DNA of 64,000 nucleotides from Polyangium spumosum. Its GTDB lineage: Bacteria > Myxococcota_A > Polyangia > Polyangiales > Polyangiaceae. This document shows positions 32,388 to 41,737 of the stretch, piece after piece. A program made the translations under genes and the position numbers. The notes under the pieces were generated by a model that saw only the letters and a program-made list of their open reading frames with translations, did not search any database and was not told the origin of the DNA. How positions within the stretch are numbered: position 1 is the first letter of the stretch; the number at the start of each line of letters is the position of its first letter. Location of the stretch: assembly GCF_009649845.1 (NCBI RefSeq), contig NZ_WJIE01000001.1, positions 186,001 to 250,000 of the forward strand, read 5' to 3'.

Positions 32388-33836
32388 TCACCGTGTGCCG
32401 GTGATACGTGCGGACGCAGCGAGGCGCGTCGCTCGGGAAGCGACCCGCTCGTCCGTCACCTGCGAGAGCCGCGCGAGGAAGTCCGAGGCCCAGCCTTCCA
32501 CGGAGAGCCGGGAGACCCTGGCCTTCAGCGCGTCCATCCGCGCGGCGTCGCCGGGCGTCTCGGGAGCGAGCGCGACGTGCTCGATCGCCGAGACGAGCCC
32601 CTCGTCGTCGTAGGGGTTGACGAGGTGCGCCTCGGGCATCACGTCCGCCGCGCCCGCGGTCGTGCTGAGCAGGAGCCGACCGTTCGGCCTGGGCCGCGTG
32701 GCGACGTACTCGAAGGCGACGAGGTTCATGCCGTCGCGCCTGGGCGTGACGAGCGCGGCGTCGGCCGCGAGGTAATACGCGGCGAGCTCGGTCGACTCGA
32801 AGCTCCGCGCGAAGAGGTGCACGGGCTTCCTGCGCAGCGCGCCGAAGCGGCCCTGGATGCGGCCGACCGCGGCCTCGATCCGCTGCCGGAGCTCACGATA
32901 CGCCGGCACCGTCTCGCGGCTCGGCACGCCGATCTGCACGAAGGTGACGCGCTCGCGGGCCTCGGCGCTCTGCTCGAGCAGGCGCTCGAAGGCCTCGAGC
33001 CGCTCGGCGATGCCCTTCGCGTAGTCCATACGATCCACCGCGAGAAGCACACGCCCGCCGCCGAGATCGGCCCGGATCCGCGCGGCCTCTGCGGCCACGT
33101 CCTCGTCGCGCCCGAGCTTCGCCCACCCCTCGACGTCGATGCCGATCGGCCACGCCTCGATCCGCGCGGCGCGCGAGCCCCGCGGCACGACGATCGATCC
33201 TCCGTCGCTCGTGTGCGTGATGCCGAGCTCGTCGAGCGCGTCGCGGAAGGCGCGCACGTACCGCGGCACGTGCAGGCCCACGAGGTCCGCGCCGAGCAGG
33301 CCCTCGATGAGCTCGGAGGCCCAGGGCAACACCCGGAGGCTCTCGGCGGCGGGCCAGGGGATGTGCCAGAAGAAGCCGATCGTGAGGTCGGGCCTTCGCG
33401 CGCGGAGCAGGGCAGGGACGAGCGCGAGCTGGTAGTCGTGGATCCACACGATCGCGCCCGGCGGGGCGTTCTCGGCGGCCGCGTCCGCGGCCGCGCGGCA
33501 GACGTCGAGATACGCGCGCGTTTGCTCGGCCTGGAAACGGCAGACCTCGACGAAGCCGTGCGCGAGCGGCCAGAGCGCGCCGTTCGAGGCGCCTGCGTAC
33601 CAGGCCGCGCGCATGGACGAAGGGATGGAGAGGGCACGAACGCGGAAGGGCAGCTCGCTCGTGTCGCAAGCGTCGTGATCGGCGCCCGTCGCGATCCAGG
33701 TGCCGCGCGCCCTCCGCATGAGCGGTAACAGCGCAGAGATGAGGCCGCCCGGCGCGCGGACGATGCCGTTCGGCGTGCTCACGAACGGCGCGCGCGCGCT
33801 CACGATGACGAGGCGGCGCGGGGATCGAGTCTTCAT
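32388..33836 (-). CDS. GT20 glycosyltransferase, trehalose-6-phosphate-synthase-like
   Basis: This 482-residue enzyme matches OtsA in order: [63 protein letters not shown], and [15 protein letters not shown]. It makes trehalose-6-phosphate from UDP-glucose and glucose-6-phosphate, or, in the sister group, glucosylglycerol phosphate. The Trp in FFWHIPW is shared with both groups, so the acceptor is not certain. No phosphatase domain is fused, and no otsB gene is adjacent. It would give osmotic and desiccation protection. The 126-bp gap to the next gene is divergent. Confidence 0.85.
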   Translation of the reverse strand: MKTRSPRRLVIVSARAPFVSTPNGIVRAPGGLISALLPLMRRARGTWIATGADHDACDTSELPFRVRALSIPSSMRAAWYAGASNGALWPLAHGFVEVCRFQAEQTRAYLDVCRAAADAAAENAPPGAIVWIHDYQLALVPALLRARRPDLTIGFFWHIPWPAAESLRVLPWASELIEGLLGADLVGLHVPRYVRAFRDALDELGITHTSDGGSIVVPRGSRAARIEAWPIGIDVEGWAKLGRDEDVAAEAARIRADLGGGRVLLAVDRMDYAKGIAERLEAFERLLEQSAEARERVTFVQIGVPSRETVPAYRELRQRIEAAVGRIQGRFGALRRKPVHLFARSFESTELAAYYLAADAALVTPRRDGMNLVAFEYVATRPRPNGRLLLSTTAGAADVMPEAHLVNPYDDEGLVSAIEHVALAPETPGDAARMDALKARVSRLSVEGWASDFLARLSQVTDERVASRATRLAASARITGTR

Positions 33837-33906
33837 GGGGGACGGCCATGCGAAAGCGATGCCGTCGTGGGCGGTCTCGCGTACGAGGGGATGCCCGGCG
33901 CGGGAT

Positions 33907-33937
33907 TTGCTCGACGCGCCTGCTCGTGTGGTAGGGT
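33907..33937 (+). promoter_or_regulatory. candidate promoter of the PEGA/TPR lipoprotein-like gene
   Basis: TTGCTC (33907-33912) and TAGGGT (33932-33937) are 19 bp apart and 25 bp ahead of the GTG start. Similar pairs occur elsewhere in the window. Confidence 0.3.
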
Positions 33938-33961
33938 CGGAGATCGAGGAGACAACGTCCC

Positions 33962-34993
33962 GTGCGCCTGCATCGCTTCGCCCCGATCGCCACCGTCGCC
34001 GCCGTCGCGCTCGCCCTCCTGTCCTCTCGCCCTGCTTCGTCGCAGACGGCCGAGGAGAAGGCGGCCGCGCGCTCCCTGGCGCAGCAAGGCGCCGAAGCCC
34101 TGCAGAACAAGAACTACAGCGAGGCGATCGACCTGCTCAGCCGGGCCGAGGCGATCATCCACGCGCCGCCGCACCTGCTCTTGATCGGGCGCGGGCAGGT
34201 GGGTCTCGGCAAGCTGGTCGCCGCGCGCGAGACGTTCCTCAAGATCATCCGCGAGGAGCTGCCCGCGAACGCGCCCGCCGCGTTCAAGCGAGCCCAGGAG
34301 GACGCGCAGACCGAGCTCTCGGCGATCGAGCCCCGCATCGGCTCGTTGCGGATCGTGCTCACGGGGCCAGGCGCGGCGGATCCCTCGAAGGTGACGGTCA
34401 AGCTCGACGAGCAAGGCGTCACGTCCGCGCTCATCGGTGTGCACCGCCCGATCGATCCGGGGAAACACGTGGTGACCGCGACGGCGGCCGGGCGTAGCCC
34501 GGTCACGCAGGAGGTCACGCTCGGCGACGGCGAGAAAAAAGAAGTGTCGCTCGAGGTCGAGGCGCCCGCGGCGAACGCGCCGCCCGACGGACAAACCGGC
34601 GGGGGGGTCGGCCCGACGGGCCCGGAAAAACCGCAGAAGTCGAGCCCGCTCAAGTACGTGGGCATCGCCGGGATGGGCCTCGGCGGCGCGGGGATCATCA
34701 CGGGCGCCGTGTTCACGGCGATGTTCGTGAGCAAGTCGAACGAGGCGGACGAAGCGTTCGCGGCCTGCCCCAGGCCGTGCCCCGACGCCGAGAAGGCGAA
34801 GATCGACGAGCTCGACAACGCCGCGGCCTCGCGCGGGACGGGCGCGATCGTGGGCTTCGCGGCCGGCGCCGCGCTGGCCGGCGCAGGCGTCGCGTTGTTC
34901 CTGATCGGGAGTAAGAAGCAGGACAAACCCGCGAGCGCGCTGGTGGTGCCGTACGTCGCGCCGAACAGCCTGGGGTTCGTCGGGCGGTTCTGA
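33962..34993 (+). CDS. exported TPR/PEGA-like membrane protein
   Basis: This 343-residue protein has a signal peptide (to about 27, ending ASSQ) and two TPR-like helices at about 32-95. A PEGA-like beta domain follows (about 125-205; VHRPIDPGKHVVTATAAGRS), then a Pro/Gly-rich linker and two membrane helices near 225-245 and 285-310. This layout is frequent in myxobacteria and probably bridges periplasm and membrane. GTG start with GAGGAG 14 bases upstream. No specific function is known. Confidence 0.65.
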   Translation: MRLHRFAPIATVAAVALALLSSRPASSQTAEEKAAARSLAQQGAEALQNKNYSEAIDLLSRAEAIIHAPPHLLLIGRGQVGLGKLVAARETFLKIIREELPANAPAAFKRAQEDAQTELSAIEPRIGSLRIVLTGPGAADPSKVTVKLDEQGVTSALIGVHRPIDPGKHVVTATAAGRSPVTQEVTLGDGEKKEVSLEVEAPAANAPPDGQTGGGVGPTGPEKPQKSSPLKYVGIAGMGLGGAGIITGAVFTAMFVSKSNEADEAFAACPRPCPDAEKAKIDELDNAAASRGTGAIVGFAAGAALAGAGVALFLIGSKKQDKPASALVVPYVAPNSLGFVGRF

Positions 34994-35047
34994 CGTGGGC
35001 CTCACGCCTCATCCCGAGGAAGAGACGGGATGAGGTGAGGGAGCCGG

Positions 35048-36577
35048 TCAATACCCGAAGTCGCCGGTCGTACCGCCCTTGTTTGGCTTGGTCGTCGCCG
35101 TGGCGGAGGGCTTGGGGAGCGTGCCCCAGAGCTTGGTGGACGGCGTCCCGAGTGGTGCCGCGCTGCTCGTCGTCGGCGCCCCGCTCGCGACGGGATCCGT
35201 GGTCGTCGCCTCGGGCGGCGTCGGGTCGTCGAGGTCGATGGCGCTCGCGGTCGGCTCCGCGGTGGGGGGCGTGGCTGCGGGCGTTTCGACGGGCGCGGCG
35301 ACGCTCGTCGCGATGGGCGGAGCGGCGCTCGTGGTGGCGGTCGGGATCGATCCGCCGGCCTGCGCCGAGTCTTTTTTGCCGAGCATCAGGTAACCCGCGA
35401 CGCCGAGCCCCGCGATCAGGACGACCCCGACGAGCCCACCCACGACGGCGCCCGCGCGTGATGGCTTCGGCGCGGCGGCGCCCGAGGTGTGACCCCACGC
35501 GTTCGCCGTGCCTTGCGAGCCGTCGAGCGAGTGCCCGGTTTGTCCCGTCACGTGCATGCCGGGGATCACGCCGGGCGGAGGTGTCGCCATGCCGACGCCG
35601 GGGATCATGCCGGGCAGCGGCGTGTGCGCCATCGGGCCCGGGGCGACGAGCAAACCCGGCGGCATCGTGGGAGGACGCGCGCCGGGGACGATCATGGGCG
35701 GGCCTCCGCCGCGCGCGGCTTGCCACGCGAACAGCGCCTCCTTGAACTCGGCGCAGGACTGGAAGCGGTTCGCCTGCTCGCGCGCCATCGCGCGCTGGAT
35801 GATCATGCAGAACTCGGGATCGAGGTCCGGGACGAACTGCTGCGGGGGCGGCGGCAGCTCGAGCGCGATCTTGAAGAGCAGCTCGTTGAACGTCTCGGCG
35901 CGGAAGGGGACCTGGCCCGTCGTCGCCTGGTAGAGCACGACGCCGAGCGCGTAGATGTCGCTGCGCGCGTCGACGACGGCCATGCCACGCGCCTGCTCGG
36001 GGGACATGTAATACGGTGTGCCCACGACCGAGCCGGCCCGCGTGACGTTCATCTCCTCGCCGTCGCCGCTGAGCTGCGAGAACTTGGAGACGCCGAAGTC
36101 GAGGATCTTCACGAAGTCGGCGCGGCCCGCCTTGTTCGGCAGGATGAAGATGTTGTCGGGCTTGAGATCGCGATGGATGATCCCCGCGGCGTGCGCGGCG
36201 GCGAGCGCGTCGAGCACCTGCGCCATGATCGGGATGCTCTGCGGCGGCGCGAGGCGGCCGGATCGCTTGATCCGGGCGCTCAAGGTCTCGCCGTCGAGGT
36301 ACTCCATGACCATGTAACGCGCCCCGTCGGACAGGACGCCGAGGTCGAGCACCTCGCAGATGTGCTCCGAGCCGATCCTCCCTGCGGCCTGCGCCTCGCG
36401 TTCGAAGCGCGCGACGGTCTCACCCGAGCCGGAGACGCTCGCGTGCAGGACCTTGATGGCGACGCGGCGCTTGATCCGCGTGTTCTCGCCCTCGAAGACC
36501 GCGCCCATCCCTCCCGTGCCGAGGAGACGGACGATGCGGTACTTGTCGTCGATGACTTGGCCGGGGGTGAGGGTCAT
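35048..36577 (-). CDS. Ser/Thr protein kinase with Pro-rich linker and external tail
   Basis: This 509-residue kinase begins at once with the fold: LGTGGMGAVFEGEN, VAIKVL, HRDLKPDN, DFG in LDFGVSKF, and GTPYYMSPEQARG. Catalytic residues are intact. After a Met/Pro/Gly-rich linker comes one membrane helix near 385-405 (AVVGGLVGVVLIAGLGVAG). The outer tail is rich in Ala, Pro, Ser and Thr and low in complexity. It is a transmembrane Ser/Thr kinase of PknB type without PASTA domains. ATG 36577 gives the usual myxobacterial N-terminus, although the frame is open far upstream. It is divergent from the Hsp70-like gene, 207 bp apart. Confidence 0.9.
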   Translation of the reverse strand: MTLTPGQVIDDKYRIVRLLGTGGMGAVFEGENTRIKRRVAIKVLHASVSGSGETVARFEREAQAAGRIGSEHICEVLDLGVLSDGARYMVMEYLDGETLSARIKRSGRLAPPQSIPIMAQVLDALAAAHAAGIIHRDLKPDNIFILPNKAGRADFVKILDFGVSKFSQLSGDGEEMNVTRAGSVVGTPYYMSPEQARGMAVVDARSDIYALGVVLYQATTGQVPFRAETFNELLFKIALELPPPPQQFVPDLDPEFCMIIQRAMAREQANRFQSCAEFKEALFAWQAARGGGPPMIVPGARPPTMPPGLLVAPGPMAHTPLPGMIPGVGMATPPPGVIPGMHVTGQTGHSLDGSQGTANAWGHTSGAAAPKPSRAGAVVGGLVGVVLIAGLGVAGYLMLGKKDSAQAGGSIPTATTSAAPPIATSVAAPVETPAATPPTAEPTASAIDLDDPTPPEATTTDPVASGAPTTSSAAPLGTPSTKLWGTLPKPSATATTKPNKGGTTGDFGY

Positions 36578-36744
36578 CTGGCCGTCGCTCGCGAGAAGCG
36601 GAAGGAATCCAACACGTATCGAGCTTACCACGGGTGCCGGGCGCGAGCCCAGGAGGCGCGAGGGGATCCGGGCACGAAAGGCCGCATCGACCCGGGGCGC
36701 CCCGGGGCCCGCTCTCACCGGGGCCTCGGGTCGACAAAGCGCCT

Positions 36745-36775
36745 TTGCCGGGACCGCGCATGTTCGTGTTAAGGT
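36745..36775 (+). promoter_or_regulatory. candidate promoter of the Hsp70-like gene
   Basis: TTGCCG (36745-36750) and TAAGGT (36770-36775) are 19 bp apart, with ATG nine bases further. If real, the transcript would be leaderless or nearly so. No Shine-Dalgarno sequence is visible. Confidence 0.3.
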
Positions 36776-36784
36776 CGCCCCCGT

Positions 36785-39310
36785 ATGTCGCTCTACGAGC
36801 TGTCGATCGACGACGCCCACCTTCGCGAGGCCGAGAGGCTCACATCGCTCGAGGGGAGGGGCTTTCCGACGCTGGTGACACGGTGGGAGTCGCGCCTGTT
36901 CGATCAGCCCTGGTCCACCACGCTGGTGCTCGACTACACGATCCCCCTGCCTCCGCTGCCCGCCTCGCAGCAGTTCATCGAGGTGAGGATCGCCGCGTAT
37001 GTGGGCGGCGCGCCGACGAAGTTCCTCTACTTCGGCACGGAGATGAACTCGAGCGTGCCCCGCATCGGGCCCGAGATGGAGAACCAGATCGGGTGGACGA
37101 AGCAGTACCAGGAGTACCGGCTCGACGAACACACCTCGCCCGTCCCGTACCTCAAGCTGATCCAGACGACGCCGCGCATCTACGGCGCAGGCGCGCAGGA
37201 CTATTACAGCCCCGCGATCAAGGTGGAGCGGTACGACGGGACCGCGTCGAGTGATCACCTCGCCGATCTGTTCCCGACGGTGGTGGCGAACCTGCCCTGC
37301 GTGAAGGGGCACCTGCTCACCGATCCCTCGGCCGGCCTCTGGAACGGCGCGCGGTACGTGGGGCAAACGGCGATCGCGATCCTGCGCCAGGGCAAGGTCG
37401 TCGGCATCCACCGGCGGATCGGGCGCACGGACAAGGACGCGGTGCCGCCGGAGATCAAGCGGCGTGATCCGAAGCTCGACGTGCTCAAGGAGTGGGTGTC
37501 GATCGATCTCGGATCGAGCACGACGGTCGTCGCCCTGCGCGGCGATCGCAGCGCGCCGGAGCTCGTGCGTATCGGCGCGACGAGCGCGCCCGTGGTCTCG
37601 GCCGACTACGAGAACCCGAGCGAGATCTCGTTCGAGCAGCTCGGGCGCACGCTGAAGGCATGGCGCGATCGCGTGATCCTGCCGATGACGCGCTGGGGCG
37701 AGGTCTCGATCGGGCACGCGGCGCGGGCCGCACGCAAGCGCGGCGGCGAGGAGACGATCGCGATCAGCGCGGCGACGCTCACGCACCTGCCGATGCTCCG
37801 CGAGCGCGTGGATCGCAAGGAGAAGATCTCGCTCCGCGGCCGCGGTGATCCCGAGACGCAGGAGACGCTCAAGAAGCCGGCGCCGCCGATCATCGACGAG
37901 GACGGGATCGGCGCGCACGATCCCTTCGATCCGATCGAGCTCTACGCCTATTACATCGGCCTGCACGTCAACCACAGGACGCGCGGCATCCACACGCGTT
38001 ACCTCGTGGCGATGCCCTCGGGCTGGAGCGACGACCGGCGCAAGAGCGCGCTCGTCGCCGTTCGTCGCGGCATCTTCCGCAGCTTGCCCGCCGGCATGCT
38101 CGAGTTCCACGACATGGACATGCTGAACGTGGTCGACGCGGGCCCCGCGGCGATCCCCTTCGCCGCCTTCGCGTTCCGCGCGTTCGCCGTGCAGCCGAAG
38201 CCCGATCCGGTGCCCTTCGTGGCGATCGACGCGGGCGCGAGCGAGACGGGCGTGGTCTACGGCCTGTTCCGCAACGCCAAGCCCGACGAGCAGATGGAGG
38301 GCGGCTACGAGCGGATGATCGAGTACCTCGACCCGACGAGCATCCCGTGGTTCGGCGGCGAGCGGCTCCTGCACAGGCTCGCGTATCGGCTCTACGTGGC
38401 CGCGGAGGCGAGCGTGGGCGCGGCGCGCGTGCCCTTCGATCGTCCGAGCGAGGAGACGCCCGTGGGCGCGCTCGAGCACCTGCTCATCGCGAGCCCGGAG
38501 GGGCGCGCGAACGCCGAGGCCTTGAAGGACGCGATCCGGCCGCTGCTCGAGGGCGGCGACGCGCGCATGCCCAAGTCGATCAAGCTCGCGACGCTCGACG
38601 GGCCGTTCTTCGATTTCCCGCTCGAGGTGGATCGGCAATCGATCGCCGCGGAGATCGACGGCTGGTTCTCCGAGGCGGTCGAGGAGGTGCGCGTGGGCCT
38701 GGAGAAGGCGCTCGAGAAGATCGGGCGCGATCCGGATCCGTACGATGGTCTGCGCGTGATGCTCGGCGGCCGCATGAGCATGCACCCGGCGCTGCTCGAC
38801 AAGCTCACGGCGACCTTGCCGAAGAACGTGAAGATTCACCGCTTCATCGAGCCCGATCGGCTGAACCTCGGCGCGCCGACCGTGAAGACGGCGTGCGCGC
38901 TCGGCGCCCTCGCGATGAAGTTCGAGCGCATCGGCGCGAACGTGCGCGCCGAGAAGCGGGACGCCTTCAAGTATCGCGTGGGGCGGAACCGCCACGGCCA
39001 GCTCGCCGACGTGCTCGATCCCGCGGTCGAGTACGACGTGTGGCGCGAGGTCGGCGCGTGCACGAAGCCGAACGTCGAGGTGCTCTACATGCGCGCCGAG
39101 GACGACGGCGAGGTCGCCGCCGACGATCCGCGCGTGGAGGTGTCGATCTGCAAGCTCGGCGCGACGGCCGTCGGGCAGCGGATCTACATGCGCGCGGTCG
39201 GCCCGATCCGCGTCGAGGTCAGCGTCGGTCCTCCCGGCGGCGAGCCTGCCGCGGGCGCGCCGGTGTGGTGGATCGATCTGAAGGAGAACCTCGCCCGGCC
39301 CAAGGCGTAG
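36785..39310 (+). CDS. Hsp70/actin-like ATPase with large N-terminal domain
   Basis: This 841-residue protein has ASKHA-type nucleotide motifs in its centre and C-terminal half. Phosphate-1 is VSIDLGSSTTVVAL near residue 238, phosphate-2 is FVAIDAGASETGVVYG near 477, and the adenosine motif is VMLGGRMSMHP near 656. The 237 residues before them are beta-rich (TTLVLDYTIPLPPLP and IEVRIAAYVGGAP) and match no domain I know. There is no DnaK substrate-binding domain; the C-terminus is another beta-rich segment. It may be a protein-remodelling or scaffold ATPase. No DnaJ or GrpE gene is near. It stands alone and ends at a good terminator. Confidence 0.72.
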   Translation: MSLYELSIDDAHLREAERLTSLEGRGFPTLVTRWESRLFDQPWSTTLVLDYTIPLPPLPASQQFIEVRIAAYVGGAPTKFLYFGTEMNSSVPRIGPEMENQIGWTKQYQEYRLDEHTSPVPYLKLIQTTPRIYGAGAQDYYSPAIKVERYDGTASSDHLADLFPTVVANLPCVKGHLLTDPSAGLWNGARYVGQTAIAILRQGKVVGIHRRIGRTDKDAVPPEIKRRDPKLDVLKEWVSIDLGSSTTVVALRGDRSAPELVRIGATSAPVVSADYENPSEISFEQLGRTLKAWRDRVILPMTRWGEVSIGHAARAARKRGGEETIAISAATLTHLPMLRERVDRKEKISLRGRGDPETQETLKKPAPPIIDEDGIGAHDPFDPIELYAYYIGLHVNHRTRGIHTRYLVAMPSGWSDDRRKSALVAVRRGIFRSLPAGMLEFHDMDMLNVVDAGPAAIPFAAFAFRAFAVQPKPDPVPFVAIDAGASETGVVYGLFRNAKPDEQMEGGYERMIEYLDPTSIPWFGGERLLHRLAYRLYVAAEASVGAARVPFDRPSEETPVGALEHLLIASPEGRANAEALKDAIRPLLEGGDARMPKSIKLATLDGPFFDFPLEVDRQSIAAEIDGWFSEAVEEVRVGLEKALEKIGRDPDPYDGLRVMLGGRMSMHPALLDKLTATLPKNVKIHRFIEPDRLNLGAPTVKTACALGALAMKFERIGANVRAEKRDAFKYRVGRNRHGQLADVLDPAVEYDVWREVGACTKPNVEVLYMRAEDDGEVAADDPRVEVSICKLGATAVGQRIYMRAVGPIRVEVSVGPPGGEPAAGAPVWWIDLKENLARPKA

Positions 39311-39329
39311 CTTCGTTCTCTCGAGGGAA

Positions 39330-39359
39330 GGGTGCGCTCGTCATGGGCGCACCCTTTTT
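39330..39359 (+). terminator. rho-independent terminator after the Hsp70-like gene
   Basis: Stem GGGTGCGC (39330-39337) with GCGCACCC (39347-39354), then TTTTT. It also blocks read-through into the convergent next gene. Confidence 0.85.
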
Positions 39360-39376
39360 CATTGGAGTTCCAACGA

Positions 39377-40594
39377 TTATGGATGGCGCCGCGCAACGTA
39401 GAAAAAGTCGCGCGGCGACGGGTCCTTCACGTAGTCGGTCTCGCGGTAGTCGATCTTCGGCACGAGCGACGCGGCGAGGCTGCGCTCGGCGCCGGGCGGG
39501 TGATCGAAGAGCAGGAAGCGCGGAAAGGCGTAGTTGACGTCGAGCTGCGCCGCGGCGTGCGCGCCGGCGGCCTTTATCGCGCGCGCCAGCGATTGCGCCG
39601 TGACGGCCTCGCCGAGCGCGTAAAAGAGCGTGCGCCCCGTCGCGTCGACGCCGATCGCGGACCTGCGGATCACCGTCTCGCCGCTGACCGTCGCGCCCCA
39701 GTTCCTGTTGTACTCGGTGAGCTTCTTGTTGAGCTCGCCGCCTTCGACGAGGCACGCAGGTGTCTGCCGGTACGCCGCCATCTCGGGCTCGGTCGGCGCG
39801 AGCGCGGGCCAGGTGCCGATGCGGACCGAGCCGTCGCGGTAGAGGCCCACGGTGCAGGCGAATTTGCGCGGGGGCAGGAAGGTCTTGCCCTCGATCATCA
39901 TGCCGTACTGCCCGTGCAGCGCCTTGAACCCGCCGTTGAAGGCCGCGACGAGATCCGGATGCTCGGCGCGCGGGATGAGGCCGGGTCGCGCGGAGAGCGG
40001 CACGTTTTCCGAGACGGGCTCGGTCGTGCCCGCGACGAGGCGGATCGTGACGCGTTGCAGGTCCATCGCGACCACGGCGACCGCGGCGAAACCGCGCTTC
40101 CGATCGGGGTGGACCACGGCCTTGGCCATGCTCGGCGGTTCGCCCTCGCGGCTGCCCTCGGCCATCACGAGCCACGTGCCGTCGCCCTTCGCCGCGACGT
40201 TGGCGAAGGGCGGATCGAAGCGCGGCGGGGGAAAACCCGGTGCATCGGGCGCGGACGCGTCGGGCGCGCCGTCGACCTTCGCAGGCACGAGCTCGGGCGC
40301 CGGCGCGGCGGGCAGGGCGGCCGGGGTCTCCCAGAACGTCGTCGGCGCCTCGTCGCCGTGGCGCCAGACGTTGACGCGGTCCGCGACGCCGTAGGCCGTG
40401 TCCTCGATCCACGCGACCACGGAGGGCCCGAGCACCGCGCGCACGCCGTCGGCGAGGGCGGGGCCGAAGCCGGGCACGTTGTGGATCGCCCACCACGTCG
40501 CGCCCCCTGCGACGAGCGTGACGCCGAGGCCGATGCCCAGGCGCCTTCGCCAGCGTCGCGGCTTCTTTTTCTTGTCTGTCTCGGGGCCGGTCAC
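39377..40594 (-). CDS. phosphodiester-glycosidase (NAGPA)-like membrane-anchored protein
   Basis: This 405-residue protein has a basic N-terminus (KKKKPRRWRRR) and one membrane helix near 22-40. After a Pro/Ala linker, residues about 140-400 match NAGPA-type phosphodiester glycosidases: LVAAFNGGFKALHGQYGMM, TVIRRSAIGVDATGRTLFYA, and QLDVNYAFPRFLLF. In animals the enzyme uncovers mannose-6-phosphate; bacterial relatives act on teichoic or exopolysaccharide phosphodiesters. The Asp/Asn in the last motif replaces Asp-Gly-Gly-Gly of the classical family. The GTG at 40594 is used; an upstream TTG at 40633 is possible. Confidence 0.72.
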   Translation of the reverse strand: MTGPETDKKKKPRRWRRRLGIGLGVTLVAGGATWWAIHNVPGFGPALADGVRAVLGPSVVAWIEDTAYGVADRVNVWRHGDEAPTTFWETPAALPAAPAPELVPAKVDGAPDASAPDAPGFPPPRFDPPFANVAAKGDGTWLVMAEGSREGEPPSMAKAVVHPDRKRGFAAVAVVAMDLQRVTIRLVAGTTEPVSENVPLSARPGLIPRAEHPDLVAAFNGGFKALHGQYGMMIEGKTFLPPRKFACTVGLYRDGSVRIGTWPALAPTEPEMAAYRQTPACLVEGGELNKKLTEYNRNWGATVSGETVIRRSAIGVDATGRTLFYALGEAVTAQSLARAIKAAGAHAAAQLDVNYAFPRFLLFDHPPGAERSLAASLVPKIDYRETDYVKDPSPRDFFYVARRHP

Positions 40595-40655
40595 GGGGGC
40601 GGGAGGGTAGCCCAGGAAGCCCCGGGGACCCAAGCGGAGGCGTGTGTGCGGAACC

Positions 40656-41144
40656 TCAAACGACCTGGCCGTGCGCCATCGTTTTCGGCCCGTCCTTGAA
40701 GAGGATCTCGACCTTGCCGCGATCGATCACGCGCGCGACGACGCCGTCGCCGAACTTCGGATGACGGATGAGCTCGCCGGGGCCGAGCGTGAGCGTGACG
40801 CGGTAGGGCTTGAAGGCGCCCATCGGTTGCCCGGCGATCGCGTGCTCCCACTGCATCGTCTGGTCACGCTCGCGTTGCGCGGCGGCGCTCGCGCGGGCGC
40901 CCGACGTCTTGCGCTCCTCGCCGCCTTCGCGTCTCGTCGCGCTGGCCGACTTCGTCTTCGGCGCGAGCGGCGCGAGCTTCTCGCTCTTCGGGCGGCGGTA
41001 GAGGTGATGTGAGCCGCACGTCTTGCACTCGACCTTCTTCACCTCGTCGCCGACCATGGCGATGATGCGATGAGTCAGGTCGAGCTTGCATTTCGTGCAA
41101 TAAGAATCGATCTCGCCACCGGTCTTCGGCTTCTTCGTGATCAC
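40656..41144 (-). CDS. zinc-ribbon protein with CarD-like/Tudor-like end
   Basis: This 162-residue protein has an N-terminal Cys4 zinc ribbon (Cys16, Cys19, Cys40, Cys43). After a basic linker comes a small beta domain (about 128-160, IRHPKFGDGVVARVIDRGKV) resembling the CarD/TRCF RNA-polymerase-binding fold. Such proteins modulate transcription by binding polymerase or nucleic acid. Its start overlaps the stop of the upstream gene by four bases. Confidence 0.65.
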   Translation of the reverse strand: MITKKPKTGGEIDSYCTKCKLDLTHRIIAMVGDEVKKVECKTCGSHHLYRRPKSEKLAPLAPKTKSASATRREGGEERKTSGARASAAAQRERDQTMQWEHAIAGQPMGAFKPYRVTLTLGPGELIRHPKFGDGVVARVIDRGKVEILFKDGPKTMAHGQVV

Positions 41145-41704
41145 GTACCCTCGCGTCTCTTGCGCTCGCGCCGCGTCTCTTTTCCTCGATCCTTGACCGT
41201 CACGTGCGCGGAGACGGACGGCTTCGGCAGACCCCTCTGGCTCTCCGTGGCTGCCGCCTCGCCCTCCTCCGGCTCCTCGGCGTCGGGCTCCGCGGCCGGC
41301 GCTTTTTCGGCCGGGCGCGCGTCGTTCGGGACGAAGCGGATCTCCGTCTTGATCTCGAACGAGAGCTTCGTGAGCACCTTCGTCAGCTCGTCGGCGAACT
41401 GCGTGTGCTCGAGGACGTCGCGGATCTCCTTCGCGACGACGCGGTAGAGCCCCGTCTTCGTGTCGTCGATCTGCTGGTAGAGGTAGTTCAGGACCTCTTT
41501 CGGCAGCTTCATGTCCCCCACGAAATGCCGAAGGGTGTCGGGGCCTTCGCTCAGCTTGCCGACGCCGGTCTCCACGGCGCGCTCGACGGCGCGCTTGAGC
41601 AGCTCCGGGATGGCGCGGTCGAAGGTGCGCCGCCGCTCCGTCTCCGGCTTCTCCCCCTCGGGCGGCTGCTCTTCACGGTGCGGAAGATCGTCGATGTCGC
41701 CCAT
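41141..41704 (-). CDS. charged helical protein of unknown function
   Basis: This 187-residue protein has a folded helical middle (about 25-125; AIPELLKRAVERAVETGVGK and EIRDVLEHTQFADELTKVLT) and disordered ends rich in Glu, Ala and Arg. It is encoded with the downstream zinc-ribbon protein, overlapping by four bases. The pattern recalls phasin-like or coiled-coil adaptors, but this is weak. ATG 41704 is preferred over GTG 41716. Confidence 0.55.
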   Translation of the reverse strand: MGDIDDLPHREEQPPEGEKPETERRRTFDRAIPELLKRAVERAVETGVGKLSEGPDTLRHFVGDMKLPKEVLNYLYQQIDDTKTGLYRVVAKEIRDVLEHTQFADELTKVLTKLSFEIKTEIRFVPNDARPAEKAPAAEPDAEEPEEGEAAATESQRGLPKPSVSAHVTVKDRGKETRRERKRREGT

Positions 41705-41737
41705 CCGCCGGCTCACTAGCCAGGAAGGGGGGTGTCG

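Noticed and set aside
36578-38995. Long minus-strand extension upstream of the kinase at 35048-36577
   Set aside because: This part is antisense to the Hsp70-like gene; the kinase fold starts right after ATG 36577.
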